Source: Lojkania enalia
Lineage: Eukaryota > Ascomycota > Dothideomycetes > Pleosporales
Direction: 5' to 3'
Assembly: GCA_010094045.1 (NCBI GenBank)
Contig: ML986584.1
Location: 704,197 to 768,196, forward strand
DNA length: 64,000 bases
Of the stretch, positions 44,601 to 54,421 are shown one piece after another. Each line of letters opens with the position of its first letter. The first letter of the stretch is position 1. The position numbers and the translations under genes are program-made. The notes beneath the pieces were generated by a model. It saw only the letters and a program-made list of their open reading frames with translations, did not search any database and was not told the DNA's origin.

Positions 44601-46407
44601 CTTTGCGGCTGGTGAAGAGCCATCGTACCGAGGTACGTTTAATCTCGTCATTGTTCATGTTTTCCATTTCGCTTTTGATAAGACTCATCAGCTTCTTGGT
44701 AGATTCGGAATCTTCAGGAAGGGAATGAAGATTGTTGATGACAAAGTACACCATGCTGCTTGCAGTCTCGTCTGTGAGCATATCTTGCAAGCTTTGCCAT
44801 AGGTTTTCCACTGATAGCGAAACAGGATTTTTGCCCTCTCGCTTGGTGAACTGCTTCGCATAGGAAGCGAACAAATACTGTCTCTGTATTAGTTGAAATA
44901 GAAGGGACTTGATAAGCTCCTCCGCAGTCGAGTCAGAAGCCGGATCACAAAAGTAGTAAGCGAGTAAGATAGGGGCCTTGCCGCTACTCTTCTCTCGGTC
45001 GTCTTTCAGAACGATTTCGATCTGCTCGAGCGCTGCAATTGTTGCTCCTGTCTTTCCTCTACCTTCTGCACCACACACCCATACACAGTCTCCCCTTTGA
45101 GTTTCAGCGCTGTCCTCATCCCCGTCCGCTTTGGAGAGCCATCTAGTAAACTCTCTCTCCATTGGTATCCACGATGAAGAAGCTATCTTTTGTTCGAGTA
45201 TCTTTCTTCTTCGCAGGACAGGTTCCCCCCCAAGTGCATCCGAGAGACTCTTTATTACGTCCAGGTCAATATCACGTGTGGAGTTTAATCGATTCTTGGC
45301 GTTCAATGGAGCATCATGAATGATCCTTTTGAGAGGATCGCGCACGAGGTCGTATCGTTCATCCCTGAAGCTGTCGAATTTGACTAGGTCTCGGTGGTTA
45401 CAAGCAAGACCCAGATTTGGAATGCCAACGTCGCCGAAAGTTGCAGAATCACGGTCAACAATCTTTATCGGACCTGCGGCTCGCTTGAAGAGGTTATAGA
45501 AAGAATTTGAAACTGCCCCCGCCAGAGCGGCGGGTTCACGCTTCTTGATGAAGTCCGCACCCATTTTGGCCACGTCGGTGTCGTGATTCTCCCAAAAACA
45601 GAAGAGACCAATTTTAGGATTCAAGTCATTGACCAGGCGCAAGAATTCGCTTCGCAATTCAAGCAATCCCACATCTTCCGGTTTCATAAGATCGAGAAGC
45701 TTAGAGGTTGTGGCTTGTCCAAACTTCTCCCCTACTAAGGAGAACATTGCGGCTACGGAAGCAGCTTGTGCACCTCTAAACGGCGATCCAAAGAAAATGC
45801 ACCCGGCAGTAGCCTCAAGCATTTTAGGGAAAGTAGTCCGCTGGGCATCCATCATAGTCACGGCCTGAATGTTGGCTTAGTAGAGTTGCTGGACAGGACT
45901 CTAGATTTCTAACCTTGGCAATGACCAGACCGCCCATACTGTGTCCAATGAGAACGATGGGTCGGTGAAAATACACTGTTCCTCGGCCCTTATTGTTGTT
46001 TTGGCGCACCTCGCGTTTGCTCTGCAGGCTATGGAGGAGACCTTTGGCAATATTGTCCATGAACTGCTCAACCTTTAGAGGTCCATGAAATGCTGATTCG
46101 TACTGGTAGAGGAGCACTCGTGCATTAGGAAAATCTTTTGCTATGCCGTTCTTATCTGAAGCCCAATTGAAGTCGCCTTTCGTGGATTTCCAGCTCTCCT
46201 CTGGATTTGCGCCTAGCCCTGGCACAAATATAATGCTAGCGACAAATTAATGGCTATCTAAATATGAGAGTTATCATTCAGGACTTACTCGAGATTTGTC
46301 GTAGTTTTTGAGTCCTCCGCCGGGTACAGTTGCTTGATGCCTTGCTTGACATCTTCATAACCCTTCTTCGGCTTGGAAGAACTGCTCTTGGCAGTTTGGT
46401 TCTCCAT
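41677..46407 (-). CDS. NLR-like STAND protein: SERAC1-type hydrolase, P-loop domain, ankyrin repeats, 1508 aa
   Basis: Five exons (46407-46289, 46235-45914, 45864-43411, 43356-42596, 42547-41677), introns 53, 49, 54 and 48 nt, all in phase. Domains in order: an alpha/beta hydrolase (about 40-310) with IIFVPGLGANPEESW, nucleophile elbow GHSMGG (Ser139), FFGSPFRG (171-178) and a candidate catalytic His304 in NHRDLVKF; then a NACHT-like P-loop region with Walker A GAEGRGKT (412-419) and a VYFVINNLHSL strand (519-529) where the Walker B acidic residues are asparagines; a sensor-like FTSRK (564-568); a helical winged-helix-like part; an acidic linker (820-859); ankyrin repeats from about 929; and an acidic C terminus. 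Such fungal STAND proteins are believed to sense non-self by their repeats and trigger an N-terminal effector. It is divergent from the HET gene at 47555. The organisation appears intact. Confidence 0.88.
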
Positions 46408-47554
46408 ATTCTCGAGTCAAGAAAAAGTGCTGTTGAGCGGTGTATTTCTGTGGGGAGGCCGTCGAGTTCATATAGTATTAGCTGAAGCCCCTTAGCGGTA
46501 AAATCCGGGGGCCAAAATCTCTGATTGGCAACAAGGCTACATCACTCTTCTAGCTCGTGTATCAATGGAATCCTATATGAGACTCCTGTGGGAATCCCGT
46601 TAAATGGAGCTACTTTTTGATTTTAGCAAGTAGTGGTCGTGGTTGCTAGATTGGCAACCTTTCGATGGCGATGCAGCGTTCCCGTGTCGCGACCGCTCAA
46701 ACGATCGTAGGGATGTGGCCAAGCGTACCGCAGACTTTCGTGAGCAATGCATATTGTAGAACATTAACAAAGAGTTTGGGGATCACAACCGAATTAAGCC
46801 TCCTAAAGTGGTTAATGGTGACGGCGCCGCGAAATCTCAAGTCAGCGAAACTTGCAGACGGGTATATTCCTCTGCATTTTAGCGCGTTTCAACATCGCTA
46901 GATCCTCACGTGCACACCCATACAACTACGATCCATCTCCCAACTACATATAGATCAGAGGTGCTTAGGCTATCCTATTCCTTTCGCAGCTAGAAAGCGA
47001 ACACGAAATGAAATTGGATCCGCAAGCGCGTTAGTATCTACCTCTCACGTCTTAAATATACTGATTGTAAGGACTGCACTATTCGTGATGGCCCCAGGAT
47101 AAACTCCTGGTCTGCCTCAAACTTCCTCGAATTATACGAAGACTCGCGTAAGAACAGTCGGGCATAAAACTTTCACCCCTAAAGATATCTCTACTCTCGA
47201 TGTTAAGTTACTTTCGCTTGTATTTAGGCTTCGGTAAGGCATTTTATCGACAATACCACACTCACGAAAGACAATAGTATGCCTATTGATAAGATTTCCA
47301 TTCGAAATCCACAAGTCGTTCAGTTTGTGATCAGTACCAGCATATGCATCATATTCCCCTCTTTTCCCTCTACCAGTTCTCAACCAATCATAAAGCTGCA
47401 ATGTTGTGCTGTAGCATGAGGTGTCTCGTATTTTCGGAGCCCCGCATTAGAGCCTTCGTTCTCAGCCTCGTTCGCTAACCTGACCGCCTCGTATCGAACC
47501 CCAACCAAAAAGACATCTGAAAACCAACTTAATGTCTGTGTGATACAGGGTCTG
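46408..47554. promoter_or_regulatory. Bidirectional intergenic region between NLR-like and HET genes
   Basis: 1.15 kb between two divergent start codons. Short frames (46665-46901 plus, 47132-47401 minus) have no family features. It must hold the promoters of both genes. No clear TATA boxes or palindromic sites were identified by eye. Confidence 0.45.
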
Positions 47555-49772
47555 ATGGAGGATCTAATCTACACCCCCCTGCCTCCGATCAATCCCACTG
47601 GAAAAACTCCCCCATACTCAAGACTGATCGAGCTCTGGCCTGGGGAAGGCCCAGATCCATTCTACTGCACTCTAGAAATCGTTGACTTGGAAAATTTTCC
47701 GCTAAAATTCGAAGCGCTGTCCTACGTATGGGGTAGAGAGAAGACTGATAATCCACTACTTTGTGGAGACATCCAAGGGCGTATCCACGGCCAACTAGAA
47801 ATAACGAGGAATTTAGAGGATGCGCTAAGAGCTCTGAGGCTTCCGAACTTGCGCAGAAGATTATGGATTGTACGTGACACACTTATACACATAGCAGGCT
47901 GTTTCTTTGTAGTAGTTAATTCTGACCAAAATCCTATATGAAACAAGCCCTTATAGCACCTCAGCGGCGAACGTACAGTCTACTTGCTAACCATGAGCCT
48001 AACTATAGGATGCCGTATGTATCAATCAGAAAGATTTCGCGGAACGTGCCCGACAAGTCTCGTACATGCGATCAGTTTACCAGCATGCCACACGGGTTGT
48101 TATCTGGCTTGGCTCGAAGGATTTGTCTGTTCGTCGAGCATTTGCATTTGCTCACGAGCTTGCGCTTCTTGTTTCTGAACTGAGCATGAACTCACAGAGT
48201 CCACAGTCGCCTGAACAAGCACAAAGAAGCCAGCTAATCACAAATTCTATTCTTATCGACACCATGAAAAGTCGGCCCGAAGATGCTATGGCTTTGGATA
48301 CCTTGCTCAGCAAAGAATACTTCGAGCGCGTCTGGTGCATTCAGGAAGTCGCTGCGGCTAAAGCCTGCATTGCAAAATGCGAAGACCTGGAAATAGACTT
48401 TGACTTCTTACTTGTCCTTGTGGGTCTTGTCATTCAGTATCGAGGCCTTCAATTCAACACATCGGGGCTACGTATGTGGCAAATGATGGCCAATCTGAAG
48501 CTACTGGATCGGAATGAGTACGCTCCGGAAGGATCACTTGGCCCGATGCTGCTCGTTCTCATGATTATTCGGAATTTTAAATCTACAAATCCTGTGGATA
48601 GAATCTTTGCTCTTCTGGGATGTACTAACGAGGGACTCGAGCCTGTTCTGGGATCATTCACCACTTTCAACGGGCCCAAGAGCAGTCTTACTTTAGCCCT
48701 TGCGCAAAAAGGCCTAAGCTGGCTTCATAAAAAGGTGAATTCGCTTGGACCTGGCGTCGACATTGGTCGGAATCCAGCACTGAAGCCAAATTATGAAAAG
48801 AGCGTCCGCGACGTCTTTCGTGACTTTACTAGGTACTGTGTCAGACGGCCCCCTCGGCTCCTAGATGTTCTATCGCATGTCCAACATCATGAAGACATAG
48901 GGAGTGACGATGAGTTCCCCACATGGGTACCAAAGTTCCATGAGACGCGCATTGCCTCTTTTTTTGTCTTGGAGGCATATATGGCCGGGATACCGCCAAC
49001 GGGACATTATCCATACTTTGCAATAGTTCATGATAATCCGCTGCGCGAAGATGCCCCTCGAGGTCCTAGGATTATGGAGCCAAACGTTCTACAGGCCGAT
49101 GGCTTTCGAGTTGATATTGTAGAAGCGGTCTCCGAAACTGTAACTCAAGATGTCGAAGGGAACATATCGCCGGAGACAATTTGGAGCCAGTTATTCGCAT
49201 TTCCACTGTTCCCAAGGCCTAAAAAGCAATATGATCACGGAAAAGAGGCGTTAGACGTGGCATTTTTCATGACTTTGCTAGCCGGTGGTGTAGGGAATTC
49301 AGCAGACCTAGAATTTGCCTCGGCATCTTTCGCTGGAAAGAATGCGTCAAGAACTGAAGTCTTAGATTTTGTTACCAGGCAAGCAAAGGGTGACATCTAC
49401 GAGTGGCTACGAGGGCAGCCAAATGTCGACCTGGGTGCCTATGCAGACCTCGTGCACGACTCACGAGATGTGGTTCATGAACAAGGTCGGTTACGGTTTG
49501 AAAGTTTCAGTTTTGCATATTCATTCAATCGAAAAGTATACCGTACGCGCTCTGGGATCATAGGCCTCGGACCGAAAATCATGAAGCCTGGAGAATTTGT
49601 TATAGTTCTCTTTGGGGGGAAGTTGCCATTCATTCTAAGACAAGTCCGATCCGAATGGTACTTCATTGGCGAAACATATTTGAGAGATGATAGTATCATG
49701 CTCGGTCACGCTGTAACGGAGGCACGGTCCTCTCGTGGGAAGCAACGGGTTGAAACATTTCGCATGCGATAG
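47555..49772 (+). CDS. Heterokaryon incompatibility (HET) domain protein, 692 aa
   Basis: Two exons (47555-47869 and 48009-49772) with a 139-nt intron. The junction restores the core motif RRRLWIDAVCINQKDFAERA exactly in phase. HET-domain hallmarks are FEALSYVWG (residues 52-60), LWIDAVCINQ (about 103-112), QHATRVVIWLG, and FERVWCIQEVAAA farther on. The ATG at 47555 (MEDLIYTPLPP) gives the usual start; the frame is open slightly upstream without an ATG. HET domains execute programmed cell death after non-self recognition in ascomycetes. The 400-residue C-terminal part has no recognised repeats. No stops or frameshifts are seen, so it should be functional. Its divergent neighbour is an NLR-like receptor candidate. 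Confidence 0.92.
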
Positions 49773-50574
49773 GTGGTACGTCGAGAACGCCGGAAAACTC
49801 TTGGATGCCACAAGATTTCTTATTTAAAGTTCTAGCACTAATTTGATGTGTAGACTATTCGTTTACCTTCAACCTTAGGAACAGGATTCAAAAGATACAG
49901 TCAACACCACAATATCTTGCAATAAGTCCCGGGGCCATCAAACTTCTTTTACCTTGCAGTATTCCTTCGGCTAATAACCTAATCAACATACGAATATGAT
50001 GAAAGAAGAAAAGACAAATGTAACTACGATATATGGCAACAGCTTTCAATTCATCAACGATGTTCATGCATGACACATAAAATGCCGCTACGTAGGTTCC
50101 TCCAAACTCATACGATCAGGATTTCTAGTTTCTTGTGGCCCAATAGTGTTCATTAATCAACCTAACATAATAAATCTCGGGGTTCGCTAGATTAATCAAC
50201 CTTTTCCCATCCTAGGATCGTGCTCTCGCATGTCAATATTCCGAAGTTCCGACGTCGCTTCAACACTAGCGGCGCCGTCTCCGGATGCAGCACTTGCAAC
50301 AGCAGAATCTACGCCGTGTTTTCTTCTACGAGTTTTGTAACATGCCTTTTAGCTGACTGTATAACCCCCCCGGGTCCTTTTTCCTAATGCCGGTTCAATA
50401 TACCAATCGCAAAATATCAATGTGATCGTAGCAATAACATCAACTTGGAGAAATTTCTTTCCTTGACAGATGCGGGGGCCTTCTGACCAGGCTATTCATA
50501 ATCCTTTTCTAGATGTTATCATGTAGTCGTCCTCTAGCGCCGAGGACGAGTAACCCATAGTGATGACTTTCATT
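49773..50574. other. Intergenic with a possible gene-tail relic
   Basis: Mostly non-coding. On the minus strand 50345-50196 a frame reads like the polar tail of a membrane protein (SAVASAASGDGAASVEATSE then RNIDMREHDPRM) ending in a stop. With no upstream domain it is at best a fragment. Confidence 0.3.
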
Positions 50575-51590
50575 CCATTATATCTTCACCCAAGGATTTG
50601 GAATGCGCAAGGAATACGATATGGTTTGGAATCACAAGTGTATTTCTCGGAATTACATACGATTTATTTGCCATAGAGTTAAGTTTGCGATCGGAACACG
50701 ATCGAAGTGGCATATGGTTTCAAAAAGGCAGCGGGGGATCTCTTCAGCTGTGGAAAGTCGAGAGTAAAACTCTATCACTCCGCATATCTTTGTCCTAGAA
50801 CATGGCTTAGCTCTTCAAAGATCTAGTTTTGTATAGAGGGGTGTTTAGCAAGAAGATAGACTGTATATGCGAGTATATTTGCCGTAGTATCATGTCTAGA
50901 GAGAATGTGAAGCGATAAAATTCGTATATCGTCGGCAAAACCCCGTGATGATATCTCTCTTGCCCCAGTATTTGGCCATGCCCGAGGTTTGAGTAAGACT
51001 TTCTGACTATACGATTTCCTTATTCTGATCATTGTATGGGGTTGCTGTTTCTGAAATAGTTTTTTTTTTGGTCATTTTTAGCCATCATTCTAGCGTGAGT
51101 GTCAAATGAGCGAATAACGGACTACATTAGTAATGGTATATACATAACGCAGGGGTATTAGCTCCGAGATTGTTCACTATGTCTATGCTCGTTCAGCGAA
51201 TACAGTGAAGTTTATTGGTATTATATCTTACCATAGATCTATAAAGGGCTCAGAAAATCAGATTTTTGTTATAATATATCTGTCAAAACGTTGGAACCAC
51301 AAACGTAAAGCCAATTCCTACCAGATGTGATGATGTCACCCATTTCCGTATATGCCCGATATTTGTCAGCAAAATCCCATACACGCCAGTTGAATCTCGT
51401 AAATGTGTCTATACTGAGTGGGAATCTTTCGAATAAAGCCATAAATATCTTGTCGACAATCATCCAAATGTATTTTCAGGACTCATAGGGATGATACGGT
51501 ACGGAAATCCGATTTTACTTACAATTCGATAATTCTGGAACCGGCAATACTAATAATATAACTTCCATGTTGCAAGTAGCATCGTAGCTG
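50575..51590 (-). pseudogene. Cytochrome P450 pseudogene
   Basis: Minus-strand pieces in family order but different frames. The N-terminal part is IIPMSPENTF then FERFPLSIDTFTRFNWRVWD and FADKYRAYTEMGDIITSGRN (within 51269-51530). The I-helix region has HDTTANILAYTVYLLAKHPS (within 50823-51032), carrying the oxygen-binding T pair. ELSHVLG follows, then NTLVIPNHIVF near 50600. The gap between the N-terminal and I-helix pieces is only about 240 nt where an intact gene needs roughly twice that, so an internal deletion occurred. The cysteine heme-binding loop was not found. Frame changes and stops confirm inactivation. The active enzyme would have been a membrane-bound monooxygenase. Confidence 0.7.
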
Positions 51591-52244
51591 GAAGGATTGT
51601 TCTGAACAACATTGCTCTGCATGGCCAAAAGGCCTAAATAGTGAGACCTTCTAGGGGTCGGATCCTAGAATCGTTGATAACTACATATTGGTACATCTAG
51701 GTTGACATGATAATTGAGCTAGGATTTTAAGGAGATACAGGCTATATTTACGTGGCAGTGCGTTTTTGGTTTCCAAGGAAGATGCGGGCAAATGAGCGGC
51801 CCCATATGCAACAACCGTCTCAGTTTGCAAAGATCGGTCGAGCATACACGAAAATGGCAATGTATGCAGCACGGTTAACCGTAGAACATACTTAAGAGAA
51901 TCTCCAAGACATTCTTGCAAGACGGGAAAATGTAGAGGGTCCAACATCGGCCAACATCGATGGGGCTAATGCAACCAAAGCATTCTATGCTGTGCCGTAA
52001 TCATCCGGAACCCAGGATTGGTGGTTATTCAAGGGGATATAGAACGATTCAGTGATATTTTCATTACTTGCGGAAACACGATCCATAGTTTTACTGTAAT
52101 ACAATCGACAAAAGAAATCTACGCTTACTTTTGTTTCACGTGTTTCTCTACCTTACGATGCTATCATTAGTGAGTGGCTGGACTCAGACCGGATAATAAA
52201 TAATCGCATGCGAAAGAAGATTTTGGAAGATACTTTATAAAATA
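51591..52244. other. Intergenic, no gene recognised
   Basis: Frames near 51681-51947 have no family features. Ends at the target duplication AAATA (52240-52244). Confidence 0.35.
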
Positions 52245-52423
52245 TGTAGTGAGAGGCGAATCTTGTCTCAGGGAGGGATATGAGGAACTGAACTGCTCGA
52301 TTGAGGATGGCCAGCAGGCCATATTTATGTACATAGAAAAGGGGTATATCAGCTAATATCCAGCGTGATATGATACGACGATATCCGATACAACTCGGCA
52401 GACTTTCCAAAATCCCCATCACA
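52245..52423. mobile_element. Solo-LTR-like element, copy 3 (179 bp)
   Basis: Starts TGTAGTGAG, ends CCCATCACA, and is flanked by perfect 5-bp duplications AAATA (52240-52244 and 52424-52428). It has the same length as copy 2 and is in the same orientation as both others. No internal region. Confidence 0.8.
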
Positions 52424-52605
52424 AAATAACTACATGTTATCCATTATTGTGGATGATACCTAAATGTGGGTCTTAGAAAGGAGGCCCCGCTTCCCCACCC
52501 TCAAACGATCCTAGCTGCGGAGACAATGTAGGCTATATTAACTCCCGACCTAAATATCTTAGTAGAGGCCACCTCGCATTCATCTAGCTCCGCCATATAC
52601 CTAAA

Positions 52606-52830
52606 ATGTCTCACTCTAGTAAAGCGTATCGGGACATTATGTCGGTCATGCCTGGTACTTTGCTGATATTCAGAGACGGGAATGGGATCCGAACGGTGAG
52701 TTTAGAAATTAGCGGCGAGATAACCGTTGAGCTCTACCTTAAGCTCTACAAAGCTACGGAACTCGCAAAGGGGACATTGGGATTCGTAAAACCAATTTTG
52801 AACATCTTCGGTTCCACCTCTTCATCCTAG
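52606..52830 (+). CDS. Possible small protein, 74 aa
   Basis: Frame with ATG start (MSHSSKAYRDIMSVMPGTLL) and balanced composition, followed by IRTVSLEISGEITVELYLKL. Its stop (52830) is 27 bp from the end of the converging ubiquitin-like pseudogene. No family recognised; it may be a first exon or chance. Confidence 0.25.
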   Translation: MSHSSKAYRDIMSVMPGTLLIFRDGNGIRTVSLEISGEITVELYLKLYKATELAKGTLGFVKPILNIFGSTSSS

Positions 52831-52856
52831 ACGTTGAATATGGTTTTGGAATGGAG

Positions 52857-53889
52857 CTAGTTGTTGGGCCCGGGATCTGGTTCTGTAACTTGCTTGATCT
52901 TTCCTTCCGTGGCAACAATCATTCCATTCATATGGGGTTTAGTTCCTCCTCCTCGAAGATGCAACGCCAATTACAATACATCTTTGGGCCGGATTTTGTT
53001 CTTACTTGTAATTAGCTAATTTTTGCAATATATCCATGAGCCATCTAGTTATATTGAAGAAGATAGGTTCTTCCAATACCTTCGAGTGGATGTTCTGTAT
53101 GGATGAGCCGCTGCTGGTCTTCAGGCGTACTGGATTTCTCTTTGAGCTTTGACTTGATTTCATCCACAGTGTTCCCAGGAGAAACTTGGATCATATAGAA
53201 AAGGCCAGTCAGGGTTTGATATAAAGGAGTATGTTTCCCTTCACTAGGCCAGGAACTTTCAGAGGGGTATTTCCGAAGTGAAATTCACCGGTGACTTACA
53301 TGCCTGTAATATGGAATTCCGTATAATAGCCGCTGCTAAATGGCATAGCAACAAACTGGGCATCGTTCCATTTGATTCGACAATTCCACCCAGCTGTGGC
53401 TGCGGAGGGGACGGCTACAGTCTTGGAGGGGAGACGCCTTTGAAAATCGCTCGTTGGATTTGTTGAGGGCCACAAGCTTGTTCAATAGACGAAGTTCTGT
53501 AGCAGCAGTTTCTATAGCGGGTTCTCCAGAAATAGCGTTGATTCCTCCAACGTAGATCTTGATCGTATATAGCCCGCTATAGCTGCTAGTGTTGAATTCA
53601 ATCCACATTGCCTTTGATTCCGCACTAGTTCAGGATTGCACTTCTGTAAGGGAGTGAATCAATTACTTACGGAACATGGGAAGAACTAGACCACCTTTGC
53701 GGTCATATTAGGAGGGAGCTTCTTTCCATTCTCAGCCACCAGCTAGAGTAGAAAACGTCTGAGAGTGGGTGGAAGAAGGGAAGCCTTGTCGTTGTCTGAC
53801 ATGCGAGTGGTGCGCTTAACAGAGATTGATAAAATATCATCGATGACAATGATATCGTTACTCAACTCACAACTCGGTGCCGTTGCCAT
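52857..53889 (-). pseudogene. Ubiquitin-like-domain fungal protein, inactivated
   Basis: The minus strand starts at an ATG at 53889. It reads KASLLPPTLRRFLL, then a stop, then ENGKKLPPNMTAKV, then MWIEFNTSSYSGLYTIKIYV and GGINAISGEPAIETAATELR. After a frame change comes QFVAMPFSSGYYTEF, then IQVSPGNTVDEIKSKLKEKS with DQQRLI. Finally LHLRGGGTKPHMNGMIVATE and KQVTEPDPG close the frame at 52857. This order (LPPSL.., MW.. KIYVGGVNAISGEP.., QFVAMP..GY.., ubiquitin-like fold ending RGG) matches a family of fungal proteins I know with a unique N-terminal domain and a C-terminal ubiquitin-like part. Several stops and frame changes mean the copy is dead. Confidence 0.6.
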
Positions 53890-54421
53890 TATGAAGGTTG
53901 CTGCTTTCGAACCAAAGCGTGTGTAGAGATATCAAAGGGAAGAGATAGGGTTTAAGAAGGTTGGGGGAGAACGAGAGAATGAGCTGAAGAAATACGGACG
54001 TGATTCAGTGAAACATAAAGGCGAGATAGGCCTTAGTCACGTTGTGAGGACCGTGACCGGTGCTGTGAGATATCACGTACATAGATCTATGTGGCTTATT
54101 AACCTTGGAAAGCTCCAGTATAGGTGAAAGCTATTTTAGGAAGATTCTAGATTCGCTATGTTAGGGATACTACATTATCTTCGTATCTTTCTCTACCGGC
54201 ATTAAGCTCCGTGATAAGAACAGAAATTTGGCTTGTATGATAATAAGGCATCAACATCCTCAAGCCAGCATCAGGCAAGAGAATGAGCGGAGGGCATCTG
54301 AGACCACGGCATTACATTATCCTGTATCTTAAGTGCCATGACGTTTAGAGCGCTTTGATTCTTGATTCTGTAAATTTTATATAGAGAAACGTTGAGAAAT
54401 AGCCACGGCCGCAAAAAGACC
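53890..54421. other. Intergenic, boundary of accessory and core regions
   Basis: No gene seen. Left of it are mainly relics; right of it are conserved housekeeping genes. Confidence 0.4.
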
